Assembly (NCBI RefSeq): GCF_022712295.1
Contig: NZ_JALAGT010000031.1
Coordinates: 1 to 30,493, forward strand
From: Galactobacter sp.
Lineage (GTDB): Bacteria > Actinomycetota > Actinomycetes > Actinomycetales > Micrococcaceae
DNA length: 30,493 bases
Direction: 5' to 3'
Under the pieces are notes generated by a model. It was given only the letters and a program-made list of their open reading frames with translations. It was not told where the DNA came from and ran no database searches. Each line of letters starts with the position of its first letter. Position 1 is the stretch's first letter. The translations under genes were made by a program, and so were the position numbers. Shown in pieces: positions 7,730 to 15,144 of the stretch.

Positions 7730-9448
7730 ATGTCCGTGACAGACGAGTATCGCGCAGCCCGCGATTTCCTCCTCGAGGTGCGTGAGGACTATGCCCGCGC
7801 CCGCGCCGAGTTCGCGTGGCCGCGTTTCACCCACTTCAACTTCGCGCTGGACTGGTTCGACGCCGTCGCCGCCTCGGAACGCGGCGATCAGGAGGCCCTG
7901 GTCATCGTCGAGGAGGACGGCACCCGTACCGCCCGCACCTGGAAGAGCCTGAGCGAGGGCTCCAACCGTGTGGCCAACTGGTTCCGTGAGATCGGGATGA
8001 AGCGTGGCGAGAAGATCATCGTCATGCTTCCCAACCGGCAGGAGCTGTGGGAGTTCACGCTGGCGGCCTTCAAGTTCGGTGCCGTGGTCATTCCCACCAC
8101 CACGCAGATGGTCGCCGACGACCTCACGGACCGCGTGCAGCGCGGCGGTGCCACGTGGGCGGTGGCCGGAACCAGCGACCTCAAGAAGTTCGACGACGTT
8201 CCCGGCGATTACACGCTGATCGATGTGGACGACGCGGCCCCGAACGCCAAGCACTACGCGGACGCATCCGCAGAGAGTGCCGACTACACGCCGGCACAGG
8301 AGACCGCAGCGGAGGAACCGCTGCTGATGTACTTCACGTCCGGCACCACGTCGCAGGCAAAGCTGGTGGAACACACGCATGTGTCCTACCCCGTGGGGCA
8401 TCTGTCCACCATGTTCTGGATCGGTCTGGAGCCCGGCGACATTCACCTGAACGTGGCCTCCCCCGGCTGGGGCAAGCACGCTTGGTCCAATTTCTTCGGC
8501 CCGTGGATCGCCGAGGCCACCGTGTTCGTCTACAACTACTCGCGCTTCAACGCCCGCGCCCTGATGGATCAGATGTCCCAGGAGAACGTGACCAGCTTCT
8601 GCGCACCTCCCACGGTGTGGCGCATGCTGATCCAGGCGGATCTGAGCCACCTCAAGACCCCACCGCAGAAGTTGGTGTCCGCGGGTGAACCGCTCAATGC
8701 CACAGTGATCGACCGTGTGGCGCAGGCTTGGGGCCCCACGATCCGCGACGGTTTCGGGCAGACCGAGACCACGGTTCAGATCGCCAATCCGCCGGCGGCC
8801 CGCGTGAAGATCGGGGCCATGGGGTACCCCATGCCGGGCTTCGACGTGATCCTGGTGGATCCGGCCACGAGCCAGGAAGCCGATGCCGGCGAGATCTGCC
8901 TGCGGCTGGATCCGGCTCCGGTCGGCCTGATGAAGGGCTACCTGAACGATCCCGAGAAGACCGCCACTGCGATGCGAGACGGGATCTATCACACCGGTGA
9001 TATCGCTGAGCGAGACGAGAACGGCATCATCACCTACGTGGGTCGCGCGGACGACGTGTTCAAATCCTCCGACTACAAGTTGAGCCCGTTCGAGCTGGAA
9101 TCCGTCATCATCACGCACCCTGCGGTGGCGGAGGCCGCCGTGGTCCCGTCACCGGACCCCATCCGTCTCTCCGTCCCCAAGGCCTTCGTCGTCCTCACCG
9201 CCGGCTACGAGGAGTCCGCGGAAACCGCAGAGGACATCCTGGGCTTCTGCCGCAAGACGCTGGCCCCGTTCAAGCGCATTCGCCGCCTGCAGTTCGCTGA
9301 GCTACCCAAGACCATCTCTGGCAAGATCCGCCGTGTGGAGCTGCGAGAGGCGGAAGAGGCCCGGCATGCGGGTGACGCTCCCGAGGGTATGGCCGCCCAC
9401 GGCCAGGAATTCAAGGACACGGACTTCCCCAACCTGCGCAAGAAGTAG
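7730..9448 (+). CDS. Acyl-CoA synthetase (AMP-forming, AMP-binding family)
   Basis: Members of this ANL superfamily activate a carboxylic acid to an acyl-adenylate and then to acyl-CoA. The 572-aa protein has motif A3 YFTSGTTSQAK (residues 201-211), the A5 motif GFGQTETT (341-348), the TGD/GRADDVFKSSDYK hinge region near 420-445, and the catalytic lysine K532 in KTISGKIRR. Overall it looks like the medium-chain or benzoate/aryl-acid branch (MACS-like), but the acid is unknown. The second motif residue run SGTTSQAK has Q where G-x-PK is usual; this is seen in part of the MACS branch. The start ATG at 7730 has a GGGAGA Shine-Dalgarno 4-5 nt upstream. It is a single-gene unit followed by a very large hairpin. 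Confidence 0.88.
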   Translation: MSVTDEYRAARDFLLEVREDYARARAEFAWPRFTHFNFALDWFDAVAASERGDQEALVIVEEDGTRTARTWKSLSEGSNRVANWFREIGMKRGEKIIVMLPNRQELWEFTLAAFKFGAVVIPTTTQMVADDLTDRVQRGGATWAVAGTSDLKKFDDVPGDYTLIDVDDAAPNAKHYADASAESADYTPAQETAAEEPLLMYFTSGTTSQAKLVEHTHVSYPVGHLSTMFWIGLEPGDIHLNVASPGWGKHAWSNFFGPWIAEATVFVYNYSRFNARALMDQMSQENVTSFCAPPTVWRMLIQADLSHLKTPPQKLVSAGEPLNATVIDRVAQAWGPTIRDGFGQTETTVQIANPPAARVKIGAMGYPMPGFDVILVDPATSQEADAGEICLRLDPAPVGLMKGYLNDPEKTATAMRDGIYHTGDIAERDENGIITYVGRADDVFKSSDYKLSPFELESVIITHPAVAEAAVVPSPDPIRLSVPKAFVVLTAGYEESAETAEDILGFCRKTLAPFKRIRRLQFAELPKTISGKIRRVELREAEEARHAGDAPEGMAAHGQEFKDTDFPNLRKK

Positions 9449-9454
9449 CATCAC

Positions 9455-9518
9455 TGCCCGACGACGCGGGGCCGGGTAGGTGCCGCGCGGCACCTGCCCG
9501 GCCCCGCGTCGTCGGGCA
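9455..9518. terminator. Near-perfect 64-nt palindrome (30-bp stem, 4-nt loop)
   Basis: Left arm 9455-9484 and right arm 9489-9518 are complementary over 30 positions with a single T-G wobble, around the loop GCGC. It starts 7 nt after the acyl-CoA synthetase stop and ends 24 nt before the exonuclease III start. There is no T-tract. The outer arm opens with TGCCCGACGACGCG, a word that recurs in other spacers of the window. Confidence 0.85.
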
Positions 9519-9529
9519 TCGGGATCCGG

Positions 9530-9543
9530 TAGCGTGGAGGCCG
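9530..9543 (+). promoter_or_regulatory. Candidate leaderless promoter of the exonuclease III gene
   Basis: TAGCGT (9530-9535) is followed by GGAGGCC (7 nt) and the GTG at 9543. The GGAGG core is only 2 nt from the GTG, too close for normal ribosome binding, while the -10 spacing matches the leaderless pattern. The box begins just outside the terminator arm. Confidence 0.45.
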
Positions 9544-10346
9544 TGAAGATCGCTACCTGGAATGTGAACTCCCTCCGTGCCCGTGCCGACCGTGTGGAGG
9601 CCTTCCTGGAGCGAAGCGACGTGGACGTCCTCGCCATCCAGGAGACCAAGTGCAAGGACGAGAACTTCCCCTGGGAGCTCTTTGAGCGTCTGGACTACGA
9701 GGTGGCGCACTTCGGGTTCAGCCAGTGGAATGGCGTCGCGATCGCCTCGCGGGTGGGCCTGGACGACGTGGAGAGGACCTTCCCCGGCCAGCCCACGTTC
9801 GGCAAGGGCGGCAAAGACCCTGTGCAGGAGGCCCGAGCCATCGGCGCCACCTGCGGCGACGTGCGCGTCTGGAGCCTGTACGTCCCCAATGGGCGCGGTC
9901 TGCAAGACGAGCACATGGGCTACAAGCTCAACTGGCTGGACATCCTGAAGAACCACACCTCTGAGCAGCTGGCGCAGGATCCGGAACTGCAGTTGGCCCT
10001 GGTGGGCGACTGGAACATCGCGCCCCGCGATGAGGACGTGTGGGACATCGATTTCTTCCGGGACAACGGGATGACCCACGTATCGGCTCCGGAGCGGGAG
10101 GCCTTCCAGTCCTTCATCGACGCCGGCCTGCAGGACCCGATGCGTGAGCGTCATCCCGGACCCGGCGTGTACACGTACTGGGACTACACGCAGCTGCGCT
10201 TCCCCAAGAAGGAGGGGATGCGCATCGATTTCGAGCTGCTCTCCCCCGCCCTCGCCAACCGGGTCACGGACGCCCAGGTGGACCGTGACGAGCGCAAGGG
10301 CAAGGGCGCATCCGACCATGCACCGGTCATCGTGACTCTGGACTGA
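9543..10346 (+). CDS. xth: Exodeoxyribonuclease III (AP endonuclease)
   Basis: This enzyme cleaves DNA at abasic sites and removes 3' blocking groups in base excision repair. The 267-aa protein shows the whole EEP/ExoIII signature: WNVNS (residues 6-10), IQETK with the metal-binding E34, YVPNGR, GDWNIAP, and the C-terminal SDHAPV with the catalytic Asp-His. The chosen start is the GTG at 9543 (VKIATWNVNS), which fits the conserved N-terminal strand; the upstream part of the frame lies in the palindrome. A TANNNT box 7 nt upstream suggests a leaderless message. It is not coupled to its neighbours. Confidence 0.93.
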   Translation: MKIATWNVNSLRARADRVEAFLERSDVDVLAIQETKCKDENFPWELFERLDYEVAHFGFSQWNGVAIASRVGLDDVERTFPGQPTFGKGGKDPVQEARAIGATCGDVRVWSLYVPNGRGLQDEHMGYKLNWLDILKNHTSEQLAQDPELQLALVGDWNIAPRDEDVWDIDFFRDNGMTHVSAPEREAFQSFIDAGLQDPMRERHPGPGVYTYWDYTQLRFPKKEGMRIDFELLSPALANRVTDAQVDRDERKGKGASDHAPVIVTLD

Positions 10347-10409
10347 CCGCACACGGCGCCGCCACCATTGAACCGCTGAAGTCGCAACCGTAAGACAGGA
10401 GCAGGAGGC

Positions 10410-11261
10410 ATGGACACTCGACTTCCCGCCGGCATACTGCTCAATCTGCCACCCACGGCATATCTACGGGTCTTCTCGCCGCTGCGCGCATTCGACGACA
10501 CCGATCAGCTGCTGATCCGGGAGCAGCCGCCGCGGTCGAGGCAAGCCTTCGAGTCGGAGGCCCGCACCGCGCTGCTCTCTCGTGTGACGCGTGCGGTCAC
10601 CGATCCTTTCCCGCACGAGACCACGGAGAGTTATCGGGTTCTCCATGCGCGTACCCCCGATGGGACCGCCTCGTTCTGGTGCCCGGATCAGCTGCCGCTC
10701 AGGGCCGGGTCGTCCGCCGGGATCCTGGAGGAGAACATTCCGACGGTTCTCACGGAGGCGATCCTGCCGGACGCCGCGGTGGAGGCGCACGCGGAGCGTC
10801 TCCAGGAGCAGGGCATGTGGTTGGATGACGAACTCGTCTTCACGCAGGAGGCCGTCTGGGGCATCCCGTTGGCCTGGTTCTCCCTGTTCGATGAAGACGA
10901 ACCCGTGGAGATCGACGATGTGGACGAGCTCCTCACCTCGGCACGCATCCACACGACGTTGACGCTCGCGCTGGAACGCGCCCACCGGACCGCCACGCTC
11001 CTGGCCCAAGCCGCTGACGAGCTTCCCCTTGTGGATGAGCTGGTCAATCTCATGGATTGGTTGGAGGATTTCCACCCGGATTCCATGGTTGAACTGGACT
11101 ACGGGCTGCTGGCCAGGCTGGTGTGGCCCGACGAGTCGGTCGGCGATCTGCACGCCGGCGTGGAGGCATTGGCCGAAGGCGATGTGACCACTGCTGCCGC
11201 CGCCCACCACAGGTTGGTGCGCCGCTGGGCCTCGATCCGGATGTTGGGCCGCGCCGGCTGA
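10410..11261 (+). CDS. Conserved hypothetical protein
   Basis: I do not recognise a characterised family. The 283-aa protein is soluble, acidic and has no signal peptide or membrane segment. The N-terminal half is mixed (PTAYLRVFSPLRAFDD near residues 16-31). The middle has FTQEAVWGIPLAWFSLFDEDEPVEIDDVDELLTS (given here as a region, residues about 148-181), suggestive of a folded alpha/beta segment. The C-terminal 100 residues look helical. The start ATG at 10410 is well supported by AGGAGG seven or so nt upstream. It ends before a convergent membrane-protein gene, with terminator hairpins between them. Composition and codon use match its neighbours, so it looks native. Confidence 0.72.
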   Translation: MDTRLPAGILLNLPPTAYLRVFSPLRAFDDTDQLLIREQPPRSRQAFESEARTALLSRVTRAVTDPFPHETTESYRVLHARTPDGTASFWCPDQLPLRAGSSAGILEENIPTVLTEAILPDAAVEAHAERLQEQGMWLDDELVFTQEAVWGIPLAWFSLFDEDEPVEIDDVDELLTSARIHTTLTLALERAHRTATLLAQAADELPLVDELVNLMDWLEDFHPDSMVELDYGLLARLVWPDESVGDLHAGVEALAEGDVTTAAAAHHRLVRRWASIRMLGRAG

Positions 11262-11286
11262 GTCGACCCGGACAGACCGGGTGCAG

Positions 11287-11351
11287 GCCCGACGACGCGT
11301 GCCCGACGACGCGTGCCCCGGTCCGCGCCAGGTGGCGCCGCCCGGGGCACG
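11287..11351. terminator. Shared terminator hairpin with a 14-bp tandem duplication
   Basis: The word GCCCGACGACGCGT is duplicated in tandem (11287-11300 and 11301-11314). It is followed by a 10-bp stem CGTGCCCCGG (11312-11321) with CCGGGGCACG (11342-11351). The element lies between two convergent genes. Confidence 0.7.
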
Positions 11352-11375
11352 TAGGTCGGATGAGACGCGGTGTCG

Positions 11376-11891
11376 TCAGCCTCGCAGCGAAAGCAGGTAC
11401 GGCAAGACAGTTGAGTACTCTGCGTCCCACGAGTCCCAGATCTCCGGATCCAGTGGCAGCGCCGCCACAGCGATCATGAAGACGGTGTAGGAGATGATGG
11501 GGGCGGCGCCTGCCACGACGATGCCGGCGATCCCCGGCGCCCTACCCTTGTTCGTTGCGGTGGCGATGATGGAGACGACCAACGCGGCGGTTCCCAGGAG
11601 CGAGAGCCCCATCTGGATCAGGACGGCAACCCCGAAGATCGAGATCATGCGGTCCTCGTTGTAGTCGTAGGAGTTGCCCACCTCGATCAAGGCCGACCGG
11701 AACTGTGACACGCAGACAAAGTCCCAGATCACGGAGGCCACGAGCGCGACGCCTGCCATGACCAGGCCCGCGATACCGAGCCCCGGCGGGCCCGGGGGTC
11801 TGCGCACCGGACGCGGAGGACCGTATTGGTACGGCTGCTGATACGGCGGCGGGTAGCCATAGTTCGGCTGCTGGGGATACTGCGAGGTCAT
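11376..11891 (-). CDS. Small Pro/Tyr-rich membrane protein, unknown function
   Basis: The 171-aa protein has a cytoplasmic N-terminus made of Tyr, Pro and Gln (YPQQPNYGYPPPYQQPY, up to about residue 35). Three hydrophobic segments follow, near residues 40-62 (IAGLVMAGVALVASVIWDFV), 84-107 and 118-145. A short C-terminal tail has several Trp and Asp. This layout is the usual DUF4190-like actinobacterial pattern, in which a Pro-rich N-terminus precedes paired helices, but I assign no function. The ATG at 11891 has GGAG about 6 nt upstream. The gene is convergent with the upstream hypothetical gene. Confidence 0.75.
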   Translation of the reverse strand: MTSQYPQQPNYGYPPPYQQPYQYGPPRPVRRPPGPPGLGIAGLVMAGVALVASVIWDFVCVSQFRSALIEVGNSYDYNEDRMISIFGVAVLIQMGLSLLGTAALVVSIIATATNKGRAPGIAGIVVAGAAPIISYTVFMIAVAALPLDPEIWDSWDAEYSTVLPYLLSLRG

Positions 11892-12049
11892 ATTGGTCTC
11901 CAGTGCGGCGCGGACGGTTCGAACCCACCGTCACTGTAACCGAGTTCGCGGCTCGCCGACGCTGATGAACCGGGCCGTCCGGTTGGCCTGCTCGCGAAGG
12001 GTGGGTCGTGGGACGGTGGCGTCCTCACCGCGACCGGGTGCAAGGCCCG

Positions 12050-12080
12050 GGCAAAACGAAACCCCCGGGATCGCCGGGGG
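12050..12080 (-). terminator. Intrinsic terminator of the tRNA array
   Basis: On the minus strand a 7-bp stem, CCCCCGG (12080-12074) with CCGGGGG (12068-12062), is followed by TTTCGTTTT (12061-12053). It lies 11 nt after tRNA-Phe. It is the best classical terminator in the window. Confidence 0.85.
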
Positions 12081-12090
12081 TATTCGAAAG

Positions 12091-12163
12091 TGGCTCCGAC
12101 CGGCGTCGATCCGGTGACCTTACGATTTTCAGTCGTACGCTCTACCAACTGAGCTACAGAGCC
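12091..12163 (-). tRNA. tRNA-Phe (GAA)
   Basis: The 73-nt cloverleaf starts GGCTCTGTAGCTCAG and ends CGGAGCC plus discriminator A. The anticodon arm TACGA-CTGAAAA-TCGTA gives anticodon GAA. The T arm has GATCGACG in place of the common GTTCGANN, still a valid loop. No CCA is encoded. It is last in the Glu-Asp-Phe array. Confidence 0.95.
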
Positions 12164-12165
12164 GA

Positions 12166-12191
12166 ACGGCCATCTTTCGATGGCCGTTTTT
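12166..12191. other. Perfect 9-bp hairpin between tRNA-Asp and tRNA-Phe
   Basis: ACGGCCATC (12166-12174), loop TTTC, GATGGCCGT (12179-12187). On the plus strand it is followed by TTTT, like a terminator facing antisense transcription into the array. On the minus strand it lies inside the tRNA precursor, 2 nt before tRNA-Phe, where it could guide RNase processing. Confidence 0.7.
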
Positions 12192-12221
12192 GAGTTTCCC
12201 ATCGAAACAGGAGACTCGCTG

Positions 12222-12295
12222 CGACCCTGACGAGACTTGAACTCGCGACCTCCGCCGTGACAGGGCGGCGCGCTAACCAACTGCGCTACAGGGCC
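12222..12295 (-). tRNA. tRNA-Asp (GTC)
   Basis: The 74-nt cloverleaf starts GGCCCTGTAGCGCAG and ends CAGGGTC plus discriminator G. The anticodon arm CCGCC-CTGTCAC-GGCGG gives anticodon GTC. The T arm is GCGAG-TTCAAGT-CTCGT. CCA is not encoded. Confidence 0.95.
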
Positions 12296-12379
12296 TAGTG
12301 ATCAACGCGTTTCCGCGTTCCTCACAAGTTGAAAGCTTATCAGACTTTCTGGCGGACTTCCAAATCGGTAGTCCGTCCG

Positions 12380-12452
<73 letters not shown>

Positions 12453-12585
12453 GCATCCACCGGAACTACCCGGAGGTTGCCTGACAAGCTTAGACGACTT
12501 ATCGCCCTGGCGCTAACCGCAGTTTCCTCGGCGTCCTCATCAAGGAACTTCGCCCGCGCCCATGACCCGGGCCAGGTACCCCTCG

Positions 12586-12598
12586 TAGGCTGGCCCCA
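12586..12598 (+). promoter_or_regulatory. Candidate leaderless promoter of the metallopeptidase gene
   Basis: TAGGCT (12586-12591) is followed by GGCCCC (6 nt) and the ATG at 12598. No Shine-Dalgarno is present. Confidence 0.45.
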
Positions 12599-12966
12599 TG
12601 CCCTTCCAGATGAGTACGGATCTCTTCGAGTACGCGGCCTCCGAAGCCTTCCGCCTCCTGCCGGCTGAGCTCACGGACCCCTTGGACAACGTCCAGGTTT
12701 TCGTCGAAGATCGCTATGATCCCGCGCCTTGGGAGCATCCGGACACACAGCTCTTCGGCTATTACGACGGGATTGCCCTGACGGAGCGCGGACGGGACGA
12801 GGTGGGGCAACTCCCGGATCGGATCGTGCTGTTCAAGGAGACCTTCGAACACGAATGCACGGGCTGGCCGGACGTGGTGAAAGAGTTGAGGATCACACTC
12901 GTCCACGAGATCGGACATCACCTCGGCATCAATGAGGAACGCCTCCATGAACTCGGCTGGGGCTAG
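12598..12966 (+). CDS. Small metallopeptidase-family protein (HExxH, minimal zincin)
   Basis: The 122-aa protein belongs to the small actinobacterial and proteobacterial zincin-like family annotated as metallopeptidase family (COG3824 type). The zinc-binding motif HEIGHH is at residues 103-108, with H103, E104 and H107 and a downstream G110, giving HExxHxxG. A conserved central stretch YYDGIALTERG, and LPDRIVLFKETFE before the motif, are family features. There is no signal peptide, so it acts in the cytosol; the substrate is unknown. The start ATG at 12598 has no ribosome-binding site but a TANNNT box 6 nt upstream. A long open frame on the opposite strand is a shadow. Confidence 0.85.
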   Translation: MPFQMSTDLFEYAASEAFRLLPAELTDPLDNVQVFVEDRYDPAPWEHPDTQLFGYYDGIALTERGRDEVGQLPDRIVLFKETFEHECTGWPDVVKELRITLVHEIGHHLGINEERLHELGWG

Positions 12967-13089
12967 AAATCCTCCAGCAGGAGACCTGCCTCACAAATTG
13001 CCTTCCCCTTGAGGAAAATGGATTCTAATAGTGATCCTTGTCACTTTAATGTCAAGGTCGCGCCGAATTCTTTGAATCGCGCCGGGGAA
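12967..13089. other. AT-rich spacer between the metallopeptidase gene and nagB
   Basis: About 120 nt of clearly lower GC than the surroundings. It holds weak inverted repeats, GCAGG-AGA-CCTGC near 12978-12990 and AGTGA-TCCTTG-TCACT near 13030-13045. I see no convincing gene or strong terminator. Confidence 0.5.
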
Positions 13090-13869
13090 TCAGAGATCCA
13101 GATCACTCGCGTGAGTCACGGCATGGTCGTAGTACTCACGATGTTTCAGTCCGGAGGCAGCACCTTCGTCCAGGAAAACCTGCACATGCGGGTGCAACTG
13201 CAACGCTGACGCCGGGCAGGATGCCGACACCGGCCCCTCTGCCATGCCGGCCACCGCCTCCGCCTTGGTGTGACCCTCTGCGATCAGCAGCACCCGCCCC
13301 GCATCCAGGATGGTCCCGATCCCCTGAGTGATGCAGTGCAGCGGGACGGCGCTCTGGTCCTCGTCGAAAAAGCGTGCATTGTCCGCCCGTGTCCGCGGAT
13401 GCAGGGTCTTGATGCGGGTGCGCGATGCCAGCGAGGAGCCAGGCTCATTGAAGCCGATGTGTCCGTTGGAACCGATGCCCAGGATCTGCAGTCCCACGCC
13501 GCCCGCTGCGGCGATGGCGGCATCGTAGGCGGCCGCGGCAGCTCTGGGGTCCGCCGCGTTCCCGTCCGGAACATGGAGCTGCGCCGGCTTCAGCCCCCAG
13601 GGCTCCGCGATGGTCTGTTGCACCACGTGGTGATAGCTCTGTGGGTGATCGACCGAGAGACCCACATACTCGTCCAGCGCGAAACAGGTGATCCCTGAGA
13701 CGTCCAGCCCCTGTCCGATGGCCCGAGACACCTCTTGATAGATCCCCAGCGGCGACGACCCAGTGGCGACCCCCAACACCAAATGCGGGTCGTTCTCGAT
13801 GGCCCTGATGACCTGGCCACCGGCACGTCGAGCCGACTCCTGCACGGTAGCTGAGATCACAACGTCCAT
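13090..13869 (-). CDS. nagB: Glucosamine-6-phosphate deaminase
   Basis: NagB converts glucosamine 6-phosphate to fructose 6-phosphate and ammonia, following NagA in GlcNAc breakdown. The 259-aa protein has ATGSSPLGIYQ (residues 35-45), the catalytic base D66 in CFALDEYVGL, and GSNGHIGFNEP (133-143) with catalytic H137. Position 135 is Asn where E. coli has Asp141; Gram-positive NagB proteins commonly have Asn here, so this is not a defect. The frame upstream of the ATG at 13869 overlaps nagA and is not family-like. A TAAACT -10 lies 7 nt before the ATG. It is divergent from nagA with an 81- or 105-nt spacer, depending on the nagA start. Confidence 0.94.
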   Translation of the reverse strand: MDVVISATVQESARRAGGQVIRAIENDPHLVLGVATGSSPLGIYQEVSRAIGQGLDVSGITCFALDEYVGLSVDHPQSYHHVVQQTIAEPWGLKPAQLHVPDGNAADPRAAAAAYDAAIAAAGGVGLQILGIGSNGHIGFNEPGSSLASRTRIKTLHPRTRADNARFFDEDQSAVPLHCITQGIGTILDAGRVLLIAEGHTKAEAVAGMAEGPVSASCPASALQLHPHVQVFLDEGAASGLKHREYYDHAVTHASDLDL

Positions 13870-13882
13870 ACCCGGAAGTTTA
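13869..13882 (-). promoter_or_regulatory. Candidate leaderless promoter of nagB
   Basis: On the minus strand TAAACT (13882-13877) is followed by TCCGGGT (7 nt) and the ATG at 13869. The sequence around it, GCATAAACT, is a good AT-rich -10 context in a GC-rich region. Confidence 0.55.
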
Positions 13883-13920
13883 TGCTGGATACCTAGGCAG
13901 AACACCCCTGGAGCCAGGCG

Positions 13921-13942
13921 GTCCGCGACGTCTTCCGCGGAC
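13921..13942. promoter_or_regulatory. Inverted repeat in the nagA-nagB divergent spacer
   Basis: GTCCGCG (13921-13927) and CGCGGAC (13936-13942) are perfect 7-bp arms around 8 nt. The repeat lies just before nagA and could be an operator or an RNA hairpin. It does not match the DasR or NagR consensus that I know. Confidence 0.4.
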
Positions 13943-13974
13943 GCTTCCCAATGGAACAACAGAGGACCCGCACA

Positions 13975-15117
13975 GTGCGCATCATCCATTCCGCCACCCG
14001 GACGGATCACCTCACCGGGGTCACCTCCCCGCAGCCCCCTGGCCGGGATTGGATCGCCGTGGACCAAGGACGACTCGTCGCAGAAGGATCCGGTGACAGC
14101 TGGCTGTCACTTCTGCCCCACGGCGTATCCGATATCGCGGTCATCCACGCCGAGTCCGCGCTGCTCACCAGTGGTTGGGTGGACGGCCACTGCCACGGAG
14201 GACGCGGGGTGGCCTTCGACGAGGACACCGACTTCACCCCGGCCATCGCCGCCCACACGGATCACGGCACCCGTACGCTCGTGGCCTCGCTGGTCACCAA
14301 CCCGATGGACACCGAGGCGACGGCCGCCGCCAGGCTGGCCGCCGCCGTCGGGCATCACGAGGCCCTGGCAGGCATCCACTTGGAGGGACCTTTCCTGGAC
14401 CACGGGCACCGCGGCGCCCACGCTCCCGAGCACCTTCTCCCCGCCTCCCTGGCGGACGTGCAGCGCCTCTACGACGCCTGTGCAGGGCACCTCACCCAGA
14501 TCACCATCGCTCCGGAACACGACCCGGGACTCGTCGCGACGAACTGGCTCGTGGAACAGGGCGTCATGGTCGCCGTGGGGCACACCAGTTGCGACTACGC
14601 CACCGCGCTGGCCGCCTTCGACGCGGGTGCCTCGATCCTCACGCACACGTTCAACGGCATGCCGGGACTTCATCATCGCGAACCCGGCCCCATCGGCGCG
14701 GCGTTGGACTCTCCTCATGTCACCCTGGAGCTCATCGCCGACCTGGTCCACGTGACGCCCACCCTGATCCGCACCCTCTTCGCCGCGGCGCCCGGGCGCG
14801 TCGGGCTGATCACCGACGCCATGTCCGCCACCGGCAGCGCCGACGGGCAGTACATGCTCGGTTCCCTGCCCGTGGTGGTGGCGGACGGCGTGGCCCGCAT
14901 CGTTGGTCCCGACGGGCCGGGGTCCATCGCCGGGTCCACGCTCACCATGGACGTCGCCGTCCGCAACGTCGTTGCCGCCGGAGTGGCGCTGCCCCACGCC
15001 GTCGCGGCCGCAACGACCACGCCCGCCCGCGCACTCGGTCTGCCCTTGTTCCCGGGCCTCGGCGAGCGCGTTGATCCGTTCCTCATCCTGCCCGACGGCG
15101 GTGCCCGCCGGGTCTGA
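13975..15117 (+). CDS. nagA: N-acetylglucosamine-6-phosphate deacetylase (NagA/AgaA type)
   Basis: NagA removes acetate from GlcNAc-6-P; paralogues (AgaA) act on GalNAc-6-P. The amidohydrolase motifs are all visible: DGHCHGG metal ligands, HLEGPFLD with the metal-binding Glu, VAVGHTSCD, ILTHTFNGM with its His, and ITDAMSATG with the catalytic Asp. The first His pair is HCH rather than HxH with Gly, which occurs in the family. Start choice: an ATG at 13951 is in frame but has no ribosome-binding site or -10 box, whereas the GTG at 13975 follows AGAGGA by 8 nt and begins RIIHSATRTD like other NagA proteins, so I prefer 13975 (380 aa). It is divergent from nagB and convergent with the deoR-type gene. 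Confidence 0.92.
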   Translation: MRIIHSATRTDHLTGVTSPQPPGRDWIAVDQGRLVAEGSGDSWLSLLPHGVSDIAVIHAESALLTSGWVDGHCHGGRGVAFDEDTDFTPAIAAHTDHGTRTLVASLVTNPMDTEATAAARLAAAVGHHEALAGIHLEGPFLDHGHRGAHAPEHLLPASLADVQRLYDACAGHLTQITIAPEHDPGLVATNWLVEQGVMVAVGHTSCDYATALAAFDAGASILTHTFNGMPGLHHREPGPIGAALDSPHVTLELIADLVHVTPTLIRTLFAAAPGRVGLITDAMSATGSADGQYMLGSLPVVVADGVARIVGPDGPGSIAGSTLTMDVAVRNVVAAGVALPHAVAAATTTPARALGLPLFPGLGERVDPFLILPDGGARRV

Positions 15118-15144
15118 CCCGCTGGGTTCGGGCGAGGGTCCCGC

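Noticed and set aside
12499..12948. 149-aa open frame on the minus strand opposite the metallopeptidase gene
   Set aside because: It is the antisense shadow of a gene with a clear HExxH motif; it has no family features and runs into the tRNA region.
13090..13869. NagB inactive because Asn replaces the catalytic Asp of E. coli
   Set aside because: GxNGHIGFNEP is the usual form in Gram-positive NagB enzymes; the other catalytic residues are intact.
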